NCBI GenBank assembly: GCA_036166735.1 | Contig: JAYZHG010000018.1 | Coordinates: 1-20,650, forward strand | Reading direction: 5' to 3' | Origin: JAPYTU01 sp036166735 | Lineage (GTDB): Bacteria; Bacteroidota; Bacteroidia; Cytophagales; MED-G16 | DNA: 20,650 nt | Part shown: positions 7,510 to 14,801 of the stretch, piece after piece | Numbering within the stretch: the stretch's first letter is position 1 | Layout: every line of letters starts with the position of its first letter | Notes under the pieces: model-generated | Seen by the model: only the letters and a program-made list of their open reading frames with translations | Databases searched by the model: none | What the model was told of the DNA's origin: nothing | Made by a program: the position numbers and the translations under genes

Positions 7510-7767
7510 TTAATTTTTTGAATTAAAACCGTACTTTTTGTCTAGCTTATTAATTAAGCGTACATATATAAAAATTAAAATAACAAATGTGTACATGGAT
7601 CCTTGTTGGGCAAACCAAAATCCTAATTTAAATCCACCTATAGAAAAAACATCTAAATTTTCTTTAAAAAGAATACTAAAACCAAAAGAAACAATAAACC
7701 AAACTGTAAGTAAAATGAAAACATACTTTAAATTTTCCTTCCAATAACTATTATTTGTTTTATTCAT
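7510..7767 (-). CDS. DUF4212 protein, sodium:solute symporter small subunit
   Basis: The 85-aa protein has two membrane helices (about 15-33 and 54-70). The short linker between them carries the DUF4212 signature GGFKLGFWFAQQGSMYTF (44-61), followed by a basic tail (RLINKLDKKYG). DUF4212 proteins are nearly always encoded directly upstream of a VC_2705-type SSS transporter and are thought to be its small subunit. That is the arrangement here, with only 2 nt before the large-subunit start. It starts at an ATG at 7765-7767. Confidence 0.88.
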   Translation of the reverse strand: MNKTNNSYWKENLKYVFILLTVWFIVSFGFSILFKENLDVFSIGGFKLGFWFAQQGSMYTFVILIFIYVRLINKLDKKYGFNSKN

Positions 7768-7824
7768 AATGCTAACACTATAAAAAAATTAGTATATTTT
7801 TATTTAAAGTTTAAATCAAGAATT

Positions 7825-9156
7825 ATGAAGATAATTAATTTAATTTTATTACTATCATTTAGCATTCAAATTCAATCCCAAAACATTATTAGCTTAAAAG
7901 AAAGGGCAACTGTTATAGAAAATATTCAAAAAGACAGATTTGATAATTTACTCCCGAAATTAATGAAAGAAACGGGAATAGATATGTGGATTCTAATTAC
8001 TAGAGAATACAATGAAGATCCTATCATTAAGACAATGCTCCCTCCTACTTGGTTAAATGCAAGGAGAAGAACTATTCTCGCTTTTTATTATGATAAATCA
8101 TCAGAGAAAGTTGAAAAAGTTGCTATAGCAAGGTATAATTTTGGAAAGAATATTCCTTCCATATGGAATAAAGAAAAAGAACCAGACCAATGGAAAGCAC
8201 TTTCCAACTTTATAGAAAGTAAAAATCCTAATAAAATAGGTTTAAACTATTCAGAACATTTTGCGATTACAGATGGAATTGTAAAAACTGACTATGAACT
8301 ATTCATGAAAAATATTTCTAAAAAATCTGCTGCTAAAGTAGTCTCTGCGGAAAAACTTGGTATCAGATGGATAGAAACAAGGACACAATATGAGATGACA
8401 ATTTTTAGTCAACTTGTCGAAATAACTCATAATATCATCAAAGAAGCTTTTTCGACTAAAGTAATAACACCAGGAATTACATCAACCGACGATGTGGTAT
8501 GGTGGATGAGAGAAAAAGTATCTGCATTGGGTTTAAAAACATGGTTTCATCCAACAATCGATGTTCAAAGGTCAGATAATAGTGATTTATATGCATTTGA
8601 TGGAAAATCAAAGTTTGATATAATTCAACCAGGTGATTTAGTACATTGTGATTTTGGAATAACGTATTTAACACTAAATACAGATTGTCAAGAAATTGCA
8701 TATGTGCTTAAACCAAATGAAAATAAAGCTCCAGCATTTCTTTCTAAAGCATTAAAAGAAGGAAATAGAGTTCAAGATATTTTTACTGGAAATTTTAAAT
8801 TTGGTAAAACAGGAAATCAAGTACTTAAAGAATCTTTAGAAAGTGCTATAAACGAAGGTCTTAAACCTCAAATATATACTCATCCACTAGGAACTTTTGG
8901 ACATTCATCTGGTACAACATTTGGTATGTGGGACGCTCAGCAAGGTGTTCCTTTTAATGGTGATCATCCTCTACAATATAATACGGTTTATGCAATTGAG
9001 TTAAATACTAAAGTTTTTATAGAAGAGTGGAATAAAGAAATTAGAATAATGTTAGAAGAGGCTGGTTTCTACGGCAAAAATGGCTTTAGATATGTTAATG
9101 GTAGAGAAACAGAGATAATACTCATTGGAAAAAAGGATAAAGCAATAAATAATTGA
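7825..9156 (+). CDS. Secreted M24-family Xaa-Pro aminopeptidase
   Basis: The 443-aa protein has a signal peptide (MKIINLILLLSFSIQIQSQ). An N-terminal creatinase-type domain (about 25-185) precedes a pita-bread metallopeptidase domain. The five expected dinuclear-metal ligands can be placed: Asp276 (HCDFG), Asp287 (NTDCQE), His360 (PLGTFGHSSG), Glu392 (YAIELNT) and Glu411 or Glu412 (IRIMLEEAGF). The C-terminal YVNGRETEIILI element is typical of periplasmic aminopeptidase-P-like proteins. It would remove an N-terminal residue preceding proline, complementing the S9 and S10 enzymes of the window. It is divergent from the symporter small subunit across 57 nt. Its TGA directly abuts the stop of the convergent TIM-barrel gene (0 nt between), and no terminator is visible. 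Confidence 0.9.
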   Translation: MKIINLILLLSFSIQIQSQNIISLKERATVIENIQKDRFDNLLPKLMKETGIDMWILITREYNEDPIIKTMLPPTWLNARRRTILAFYYDKSSEKVEKVAIARYNFGKNIPSIWNKEKEPDQWKALSNFIESKNPNKIGLNYSEHFAITDGIVKTDYELFMKNISKKSAAKVVSAEKLGIRWIETRTQYEMTIFSQLVEITHNIIKEAFSTKVITPGITSTDDVVWWMREKVSALGLKTWFHPTIDVQRSDNSDLYAFDGKSKFDIIQPGDLVHCDFGITYLTLNTDCQEIAYVLKPNENKAPAFLSKALKEGNRVQDIFTGNFKFGKTGNQVLKESLESAINEGLKPQIYTHPLGTFGHSSGTTFGMWDAQQGVPFNGDHPLQYNTVYAIELNTKVFIEEWNKEIRIMLEEAGFYGKNGFRYVNGRETEIILIGKKDKAINN

Positions 9157-10068
9157 TTAAAATGAATCTACTTCTAAATAGGCATCTATAACTGCTTGTT
9201 CCCCCTCTTTATTAGGTTGTGAATTTCCATGCTCCATACCTAAAATACCATTAAATCCTTTAGAATGAATATACTTAAATATATTCTTATAATTAATTTC
9301 ACCTGTTGTAGGCTCATTTCTTCCTGGGTTATCTCCAATTTGGAAATATCCAATTTCATTCCATGAAGCTTCAATATTTGGAATTAGGTTACCTTCTTGA
9401 ATTTGTTGATGATATATATCAAAAAGTATTTTGCATGAAGGTGAGTTTACTGCTTTACAAATTTGGTATGCTTGAGGGCTTTCAGATAAAAACAGACCTG
9501 GATGATCTCTAAAATTTAAAGGTTCTAGAACCATTACTAAACCATGAGGTTCAAGAATATCAGATGCCTGTTTTAAACTTTCTATGACATTAGCAGTTTG
9601 ATAAGACATCTTTTTTCTTAAATCAACAAAACCAGGAACTACCGTCATCCACTTAGCATTAACCCTTTTAGCAACTTCAATGGATTCTTTTATATGTCGA
9701 AGAAATTCATTTCTTAACTCCAAATTTCCACTTGCCAAATTAGGCTTTTGCCAATAGATATCATGAGCAACAAAAACACCCATTTCAATATTTCTTTTTT
9801 CCATTATAGCTGACATCTGATTTTGAGTGGATATAGACCTACTTTTCATTCTGTTATCCTCAAAAGCCATAAATCCCTGATCTGCCATAAAACTCAACTG
9901 ATCTATAGGATCTTTTCCAGCAGAATTAGCAAACATTCCTAAATGAGGTGCATATTTAAGTTTAAATCTATTCTTTTGAAAGTTATAATTATGTGCAAAA
10001 AGACTGTTTGCACTAAACATGCCAACACTTGTAATACTTAAATTATTTATAAATTTTCTTCTTTTCAA
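9157..10068 (-). CDS. Tat-exported TIM-barrel protein, hydroxypyruvate isomerase-like
   Basis: The 303-aa protein starts with a twin-arginine signal (RRKFINN, hydrophobic to about residue 24, SLFAHN). It continues as an AP-endonuclease-2/xylose-isomerase-like TIM barrel. Hydroxypyruvate isomerase landmarks are present: LEPLNFRDHPGLFL (Glu182), CKILFDIYHQQIQEG (Asp217, His220), IGYFQIGDNPGRNEPTTGEI (Gln243, Arg250, Glu252) and the second catalytic Glu279 in ILGMEHG. Both active-site glutamates are thus conserved. It is probably a periplasmic sugar or sugar-acid isomerase/epimerase; the substrate is unknown. The likely start is TTG (10066-10068), since no in-frame ATG precedes it and starting at Met17 would remove the twin arginines. 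It begins 2 nt after the Gfo/Idh/MocA stop, so coupling is likely. Confidence 0.82.
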   Translation of the reverse strand: MKRRKFINNLSITSVGMFSANSLFAHNYNFQKNRFKLKYAPHLGMFANSAGKDPIDQLSFMADQGFMAFEDNRMKSRSISTQNQMSAIMEKRNIEMGVFVAHDIYWQKPNLASGNLELRNEFLRHIKESIEVAKRVNAKWMTVVPGFVDLRKKMSYQTANVIESLKQASDILEPHGLVMVLEPLNFRDHPGLFLSESPQAYQICKAVNSPSCKILFDIYHQQIQEGNLIPNIEASWNEIGYFQIGDNPGRNEPTTGEINYKNIFKYIHSKGFNGILGMEHGNSQPNKEGEQAVIDAYLEVDSF

Positions 10069-10070
10069 AA

Positions 10071-11381
10071 CTATATAAATTGAGTTTTTCCGGGAATTGC
10101 AACTAAATATTTTCCATTATCATCTGGTAATGTAGGAGGCGTTGAATTCCAAGTTAAATTATTTGGAACAAGCATTTCTTTAGAATTAATAGCTTGATCC
10201 CATGTAATGTTTTTACCAGTATAAGTTGCCATTCTTCCCATTATAGCTGTCATTGTACTTTTTGCTCCATATTCTACATCATTTATAACCTCATTATTTC
10301 TTATGGATTGAAATAATTTATCATGTTCTACTTGATAAGGATTTGGATCTTCATTCCATTTATTAGGGTACTTATATTTAATATTTCCACTTAAATCTGT
10401 CATTTCACCTTTTCCAGTTACAACTGATCCATTGCTTCCCTGGAAGACTTCATCTACCCTACTAGCTGTACCAGTTTGATGTCTACACTGACTTGAGATA
10501 ACCGCTCCACTTGCGTAAGTAAACTCTACAAAATGATGATCAAAGATTTGTCCATGATCAATACCATTTCTAACTTCTCTACCTCCCATACCCTGAGCAG
10601 AAATTGGGTAGTCACCAATAAACCAATTGGCCACATCTATGTTATGAATGTGTTGTTCAAGTATATGATCACCACATAACCAGGTAAAATAATACCAATT
10701 TCTCATCTGGTACTCTAATTCTGATTGTGAAGGTTTTCTTTTTTTAACCCAAACTCCACCATCATTCCAATAGACTTGTCCAGAAACTATTTTTCCAATA
10801 TCTCCATTTACAACTTTATTATATAAAGTAATGTATTTATCTTGATAATGTCTTTGAAGACCTACTACAACATTTAATTTTTTATCTTTTGCAATCTTAG
10901 CAACCTCTAAAACCTTCCTAATTCCAGGAGCATCTGTAGCAAGGGGTTTTTCCATAAAAACATGCTTATCATTATTAATAGCATATTCAAAATGTAGAGG
11001 CCTAAACCCTGGAGGAGTTGTCAAAATAACCACATCACACAAGTCGATTGCTTTTTTATATGCATCAAAACCAGTAAACATATTTTTTTCTTTGACATCA
11101 ATATTTTTAGATCCATCAAAATGTTCTTTAATTCCATTCAAACTAGAATCAATTCTATCTCTAAATGCATCTGCCATTGCATATAATTCAACTTTATCAT
11201 CAGCAGTAAGGGCTTGAACTGCTGCGCCAGAACCTCTTCCACCACATCCTATTAATGCTAATTTTAATTTTTTGTTATCGTAAACATTAGACATAGCATC
11301 AAGTGGAAGGGTGCTCGCTAATATTCCAGTAGTCGCCGCAACTGTTTGTTTACAAAATGTTCTTCTTGTATTTTTTATCAT
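10071..11381 (-). CDS. Tat-exported Gfo/Idh/MocA family oxidoreductase
   Basis: The 436-aa protein has a twin-arginine signal (TRRTFCK then AATTGILASTLPLDA). A Rossmann NAD(P)-binding motif follows (LALIGCGGRGSGAA, GCGGRG at 45-50). The family Lys is in MEKPLATD (Lys145 of EKP). The C-terminal catalytic region holds GDHILEQHIHNIDVANW (His239, His244, His246, Asp249). These proteins oxidise or reduce sugar-ring hydroxyls using a tightly bound cofactor, like glucose-fructose oxidoreductase, and Tat export fits a pre-folded cofactor-loaded enzyme in the periplasm. Substrate cannot be assigned. It sits 40 nt after an FGE-like gene and 2 nt before the isomerase-like gene, suggesting a periplasmic sugar-modification operon. 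Confidence 0.88.
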   Translation of the reverse strand: MIKNTRRTFCKQTVAATTGILASTLPLDAMSNVYDNKKLKLALIGCGGRGSGAAVQALTADDKVELYAMADAFRDRIDSSLNGIKEHFDGSKNIDVKEKNMFTGFDAYKKAIDLCDVVILTTPPGFRPLHFEYAINNDKHVFMEKPLATDAPGIRKVLEVAKIAKDKKLNVVVGLQRHYQDKYITLYNKVVNGDIGKIVSGQVYWNDGGVWVKKRKPSQSELEYQMRNWYYFTWLCGDHILEQHIHNIDVANWFIGDYPISAQGMGGREVRNGIDHGQIFDHHFVEFTYASGAVISSQCRHQTGTASRVDEVFQGSNGSVVTGKGEMTDLSGNIKYKYPNKWNEDPNPYQVEHDKLFQSIRNNEVINDVEYGAKSTMTAIMGRMATYTGKNITWDQAINSKEMLVPNNLTWNSTPPTLPDDNGKYLVAIPGKTQFI

Positions 11382-11421
11382 GACTTATGGTTTAAAGGTT
11401 TTTTCAATCTAAAATATATTT

Positions 11422-12363
11422 TTAGTAATTCCAAAATAAATTTTTAACATCATCTTCAGGGGTCGATAATGGTCTTACAATTCTAAAGCCAATATAAGGA
11501 GCATCCGTATTCCACCACTTACTTTTAGGTATTTGAGGATCCCTCTTTTGAAGTTCTTTAGTTGACAGATCTCTCCTTGAACTTTTTAATCTAGTAGCGT
11601 CATCATTCCAAGAACCACCTCTTATTACCTTAGGATATTTATTTTTAGTTATATAAAAAGGATTTTTTAGAGTATTTCTGTTTTTATACTTATCAACAGA
11701 ATAAGTATCAATTGTCCATTCAGAAACATTTCCATGCATATCATAAAGGCCTAAAGCATTAGGTTTTTTTGTGCCTATCTTATGATAAGATCCATTTGAA
11801 TTATCAGAATACCATGCATATTCACTCAAAATAGAAATATCATCTCCAAAATAATAATCTGAATTTGACCCTGCTTTACATGCATATTCCCATTCCGCTT
11901 CCGTAGGTAACCTATAATAGTTTCCTGTAATTGAAGATAACCATTCACAAAATTTAGAAGCAGCAAACTGAGTCATATTAATAGCAGGATAACCATTAGT
12001 GCCCATTCCAAAACTCATCTCCATATACGGAGTAGTAGCACTAGAAACACCATCAACATCAATGAATACTTCTGAACCTTTTTTAAAAGAAGAAGGTGAT
12101 TCATCAATATTTCTCTCCATAAATAAAGTATATACGTCCCACGATATTTCATAGGTAGAAATCCAAAAGGATGAAACTTCAATTTCATGCTTTAGAGCAT
12201 CAAATGAATCATCGCCCATTATAAACTTTCCACCATGTACTGGAGTCATATCTATTTCTAAAGTAGAAGAAGGTAGAGGCTGACTATATTTAACAAAATC
12301 ATTTAAAGAAAAGGAGGGATAAAGTAAAAGAAAAAATAAGGATGAAGAAAATATAATTTTCAT
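11422..12363 (-). CDS. Secreted FGE/SUMF1-domain protein lacking the catalytic cysteines
   Basis: I place the start at the ATG at 12361-12363, giving 313 aa with a signal peptide (MKIIFSSSLFFLLLYPSFSL). A start 78 nt further up is also open but would run into tRNA-Asn. The formylglycine-generating-enzyme fold is clear: VHGGKFIMGDD near the start, YRLPTEAEWEYAC (150-162), GLYDMHGNVSEW (205-216), VIRGGSW (246-252) and a final IGFRIVRP (291-298). In true FGE the RGGSW motif is followed by two active-site cysteines. Here the following residues are NDDATRLKSSRR, so sulfatase-activating chemistry is unlikely. The cysteine-less branch includes the gliding proteins GldJ and GldK and ergothioneine-type enzymes, but this is not a lipoprotein and matches neither closely. 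It may bind a ligand or assist the downstream Tat-exported enzymes. Confidence 0.83.
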   Translation of the reverse strand: MKIIFSSSLFFLLLYPSFSLNDFVKYSQPLPSSTLEIDMTPVHGGKFIMGDDSFDALKHEIEVSSFWISTYEISWDVYTLFMERNIDESPSSFKKGSEVFIDVDGVSSATTPYMEMSFGMGTNGYPAINMTQFAASKFCEWLSSITGNYYRLPTEAEWEYACKAGSNSDYYFGDDISILSEYAWYSDNSNGSYHKIGTKKPNALGLYDMHGNVSEWTIDTYSVDKYKNRNTLKNPFYITKNKYPKVIRGGSWNDDATRLKSSRRDLSTKELQKRDPQIPKSKWWNTDAPYIGFRIVRPLSTPEDDVKNLFWNY

Positions 12364-12374
12364 TATAGAAAAAT

Positions 12375-12406
12375 AAAAAAAAAAGGTCATAATTAATATT
12401 ATGACC
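12375..12406 (-). terminator. Intrinsic terminator of tRNA-Asn
   Basis: A 9-bp perfect stem (12385-12393 with 12398-12406, GGTCATAAT/ATTATGACC) closes a 4-nt loop. On the minus strand a run of ten T residues follows directly. It lies 11 nt past the tRNA 3' end and finishes only 11 nt before the FGE-like start codon. Confidence 0.85.
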
Positions 12407-12417
12407 ATAAATATATG

Positions 12418-12491
12418 CGCCTTCTCTTGGACTCGAACCAAGGACCAATAGATTAACAGTCTACTGCTCTAACCAACTGAGCTAAGAAGGC
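12418..12491 (-). tRNA. tRNA-Asn (anticodon GTT)
   Basis: The 74-nt minus-strand sequence folds as a complete cloverleaf. The acceptor stem GCCTTCT pairs perfectly with AGAAGGC. The D stem is GCTC/GAGC around AGTTGGTTA. The anticodon stem GTAGA/TCTAT (one G-T pair) carries the loop CTGTTAA with anticodon GTT. The T stem CTTGG/CCAAG carries loop TTCGAGT. The discriminator base is G. The 3' CCA is not encoded (GCAT follows), so it must be added after transcription. The tRNA has its own promoter-like elements upstream and its own terminator downstream, so it looks like an independent unit. Confidence 0.95.
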
Positions 12492-12504
12492 ATAAAATAA
12501 TTTG

Positions 12505-12535
12505 CAATAATAAATTTACAATATTTAAAGTGCAA
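12505..12535 (-). promoter_or_regulatory. Candidate Bacteroidota-type promoter of tRNA-Asn
   Basis: On the minus strand a TTG (12535-12533) is separated by 20 nt from TATTATTG (12512-12505). This matches the Bacteroidota consensus TTG-N19-20-TAnnTTTG with one mismatch in the -7 element. The tRNA begins 13 nt downstream, a spacing that suits a transcription start just ahead of the mature 5' end. An imperfect inverted repeat (12496-12506 with 12531-12542) overlaps both boxes. Confidence 0.45.
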
Positions 12536-12573
12536 AATTATTCTTTAATATTAAATATAATATTTGTCAATAA

Positions 12574-12628
12574 ATGACATAATGTCATATAAAAAAATAT
12601 AATTTACAATAATATGACATTATGGCAC
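12574..12628. promoter_or_regulatory. Duplicated TGACA-N3-TGNCA operator-like sites upstream of hsp20
   Basis: The first site at 12574-12588 is a perfect 15-bp palindrome, ATGACATAATGTCAT. The second at 12614-12628 is ATGACATTATGGCAC, the same dyad with one arm changed. They are exactly 40 bp apart, close to four helical turns. Both also read as TGNCA-N3-TGNCA direct repeats. A further half-site TGTCA stands at 12565-12569. They are 76-130 bp upstream of the Hsp20 start and about 85 bp from tRNA-Asn on the other side, so they most likely control hsp20, presumably under stress. The regulator is not in the window. Confidence 0.55.
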
Positions 12629-12703
12629 AATATATCATTCTTTTTCCTTTTGGCATATTTATTTCATTACTAATTATTGAAGTTTAATTTAAATAGTTTA
12701 ATT

Positions 12704-13132
12704 ATGAGACAATTAGTTTTAAGACCATCAAATAATTTTGTAAGACCATTTTTATTTGATAATTTTTTTGATGACTTTTTTGAAAATTCATTTATAAATG
12801 AATCTCAGAAAGGTTATTCTCCTAGAGTTGATATATCTGAAACAGATAAATCATTTGATTTCAATATAGCGATTCCAGGACTTAATAAAAACGACCTATC
12901 AATTGAAATTGAAAAAGGTCATTTAATAATTTCTGGTGAAAGAAAATTCAGTAATGAAAAAAACAATTTTCATTCTATCGAAAATGGATATGGTAAATTT
13001 ACCAGATCATTTCAATTACCAGAGAACATAATCGAGGGAAAGATAACAGCTGTTCACAAAAATGGAATGCTAAACATATCTGTTCCTAAAGATTCAAAAA
13101 CATCTATTAAAAAAACAATTCAAATCAAATAA
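12704..13132 (+). CDS. Small heat-shock protein, Hsp20/alpha-crystallin family
   Basis: I choose the ATG at 12704 (142 aa), because MRQLVLRPSNNFVRPFLFDN fits the usual short aromatic N-arm; a TTG 27 nt upstream is also open but unnecessary. The N-arm has NFFDDFFENSF. The alpha-crystallin domain spans about 40-140: SPRVDISETDKSFDFNIAIP, then GLNKNDLSIEIEKGHLIISG, and GKFTRSFQLPENI. The A-x-x-x-n-G-x-L motif appears as VHKNGMLNISVPK. The tail ends with an I-x-I-like KTIQIK anchoring motif used for oligomer assembly. It would act as an ATP-independent holdase in the cytoplasm. The long upstream region carries paired operator-like dyads, and the gene is closed by a strong terminator, so it is an independently regulated single-gene unit. 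Confidence 0.92.
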   Translation: MRQLVLRPSNNFVRPFLFDNFFDDFFENSFINESQKGYSPRVDISETDKSFDFNIAIPGLNKNDLSIEIEKGHLIISGERKFSNEKNNFHSIENGYGKFTRSFQLPENIIEGKITAVHKNGMLNISVPKDSKTSIKKTIQIK

Positions 13133-13153
13133 TTTTTTTTAATATATAGTTTC

Positions 13154-13185
13154 AAAAAGGCAAATTAATCATTTGCCTTTTTTTT
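13154..13185 (+). terminator. Intrinsic terminator after hsp20
   Basis: A 12-bp stem (13154-13165 with 13171-13182) with the core AAAAAGGCAAAT/ATTTGCCTTTTT closes a 5-nt loop and runs into eight consecutive T residues. It lies 21 nt past the Hsp20 stop. Confidence 0.85.
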
Positions 13186-13241
13186 ATGTTAAACAATGTT
13201 AATTAGCATATAATTAACATCAATAATACCGTTTGAGTATT

Positions 13242-13249
13242 TAAATTTG
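13242..13249 (+). promoter_or_regulatory. Candidate -7 promoter element (TAAATTTG) of the HtrA gene
   Basis: TAAATTTG is a perfect match to the Bacteroidota -7 consensus TAnnTTTG and ends 20 nt before the HtrA ATG. No TTG stands at the expected -33 distance, so the upstream element is weak or absent. The same 9-mer TAAATTTGC recurs at 19919, ahead of another candidate gene. Confidence 0.45.
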
Positions 13250-13269
13250 CTGAAACATAAAATATAGAT

Positions 13270-14742
13270 ATGAAAAATTTTTTATTCGCAATATTATTTT
13301 CAATTATTGGAGGATTTACTGCTATTGGAGGCTATAACCTATGGGAAAACAAATCGAATGTTATTGCCATAGATTATAATGATAAAATAAAATTAGCAAA
13401 TTATATTTTCGACACTACAGATGTCATAGTACCAAAAGGATTAAATTTTATTTATACAGCCAAAGTAACAACACCATCAGTTGTTCATATCAGAACTACA
13501 TATGAAGGAAGAAATTCGGGTACTAGAAATCCTTTTGAAGATATGTTTAGAGATTTTTTTGGTGAAAGATATGACTACAGAGAACGTGAAATGCCAAAAA
13601 AAAGAGGTTCAGGTTCAGGTGTAGTCATGTCAAAAAATGGTTATATAATCACAAACAATCACGTAGTTGAAAATGCCAGCGAAGTTGAAGTACTATTAAA
13701 CGATAACAGAACATTTAAAGCAACAATAGAAGGAACGGATCCTACAACAGATTTAGCAATTCTTAAAATTGAAGCAAATGATTTACCTACTATAAAGTTT
13801 GGTAATTCAGATAACTTACAAATTGGAGAGTGGGTTCTTGCCGTTGGTTCTCCATTCGAATTTAGATCTACTGTTACAGCAGGAATAGTAAGTGCAAAAG
13901 CTAGAAATATTGGAATATTAAGAGATAAAAATAACTTACAGATTGAAGCTTTTATTCAACATCAAGCACCTGTAAATCCAGGAAATTCTGGGGGAGCATT
14001 AGTTAATTTAGAAGGTAAACTTGTGGGAATAAACTCTGCTATAGCAACACCTACAGGAACATTTGCTGGTTATTCATTTGCAATACCATCAACCCTTGTA
14101 GAAAAAGTATATAGAGATTTAGTTGAATTTGGAGTAGTTCAAAGAGCGTTGTTAGGAATAACTATCCAAGACGTAACTGCTGAAATTGCAAAAGAAAATG
14201 ATATTCCAGTATTATTTGGTGTTTTAATTTCGGGAGTAAATGATGGAAGTGCTGCGTTTGAAGCAGGACTTGAAAAAGGAGATGTCATTACTGAAATCAA
14301 TAAAGTAGAAATTAAAAATGTTTCTAATCTGCAAGAACAAATTGCAATAAATAGACCTGGAGATAAAGTAGAAGTAACTTACATAAGAGACGGAAAAACA
14401 AAAAACACTACCGCTACTCTAAAAAATACTTTAGGAACAACTGAAGTAGTTGCATCAAATAATAATTTTTCTTTTGATGGCGCAAAATTCTCAGATTTAT
14501 CAAAAGAACTTAAAGAAAAATTAGAATTAGAAGGAGGAGCTCAAGTAATTAATATTGAAAAAGGAAAATGGAAAAATGCAGGAATCACAAAAGGATTTAT
14601 TGTTACTTCTATTAATAAAAGAGCGATTTCTGATGTCGAAGATCTATCTACAACACTGTCTCAATTACCAAAAGATGATGGGGTTTTAGTAGAAGGAATG
14701 TACCCTAATGGTATTAAGGCATACTATGGTATAGGATGGTGA
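13270..14742 (+). CDS. DegP/HtrA-family periplasmic serine protease (Do-like), two PDZ domains
   Basis: The 490-aa protein has an N-terminal membrane segment (FLFAILFSIIGGFTAIGGYN), which is either a signal anchor or a cleaved signal. A trypsin-like protease domain follows: His131 in ITNNHVV, Asp161 in TTDLAIL and Ser240 in GNSGG, so the triad is complete. A linker with NPFEDMFRDFFGERYDYRER (87-106) fits the LA loop that regulates DegP oligomers. PDZ1 covers about 293-385 (LLGITIQDV, AGLEKGDVITEI) and PDZ2 about 405-485 (AGITKGFIVTSI). It degrades or holds misfolded envelope proteins. Oddly, the usual TDA before INPGNSGG is replaced by HQA (231-233). It follows hsp20 but is separated by a terminator and has its own promoter-like box. 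DegP or DegQ assignment is not possible. Confidence 0.92.
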   Translation: MKNFLFAILFSIIGGFTAIGGYNLWENKSNVIAIDYNDKIKLANYIFDTTDVIVPKGLNFIYTAKVTTPSVVHIRTTYEGRNSGTRNPFEDMFRDFFGERYDYREREMPKKRGSGSGVVMSKNGYIITNNHVVENASEVEVLLNDNRTFKATIEGTDPTTDLAILKIEANDLPTIKFGNSDNLQIGEWVLAVGSPFEFRSTVTAGIVSAKARNIGILRDKNNLQIEAFIQHQAPVNPGNSGGALVNLEGKLVGINSAIATPTGTFAGYSFAIPSTLVEKVYRDLVEFGVVQRALLGITIQDVTAEIAKENDIPVLFGVLISGVNDGSAAFEAGLEKGDVITEINKVEIKNVSNLQEQIAINRPGDKVEVTYIRDGKTKNTTATLKNTLGTTEVVASNNNFSFDGAKFSDLSKELKEKLELEGGAQVINIEKGKWKNAGITKGFIVTSINKRAISDVEDLSTTLSQLPKDDGVLVEGMYPNGIKAYYGIGW

Positions 14743-14760
14743 TAAAAAAAAATTTGTTTT

Positions 14761-14786
14761 AAAGCCTTACATATATTAGGCTTTTT
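14761..14786 (+). terminator. Intrinsic terminator after the HtrA gene
   Basis: A 7-bp stem (14761-14767 with 14778-14784, AAAGCCT/AGGCTTT) with a 10-nt loop is followed by TT and AT-rich sequence. It is weaker than the hsp20 terminator. It ends 15 nt before the start of the small lipoprotein gene. Confidence 0.6.
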
Positions 14787-14801
14787 ATATAATTTCATAT
14801 A

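Noticed and set aside
12364..12441. N-terminal extension of the FGE-like frame starting at 12441
   Set aside because: It would translate through the tRNA-Asn 3' half and its terminator, and would place the clear signal peptide internally. The ATG at 12361-12363 gives a normal secreted protein.
12496..12542. Inverted repeat AATAATTTGCA / TGCAAAATTATT as a regulatory hairpin or RNA gene
   Set aside because: The arms are 24 nt apart and AT-rich with one bulge, and they overlap the likely tRNA promoter; too weak to call separately.
12623..12640. Sigma-54 promoter starting at TGGCAC (12623-12628)
   Set aside because: The -12 TTGC(A/T) partner is missing at the required spacing, so the TGGCA is better read as one arm of the second dyad site.
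12677..12703. TTG start of Hsp20 at 12677
   Set aside because: The ATG at 12704 gives a standard Hsp20 N-arm; the extra nine residues are AT-derived with no family support.
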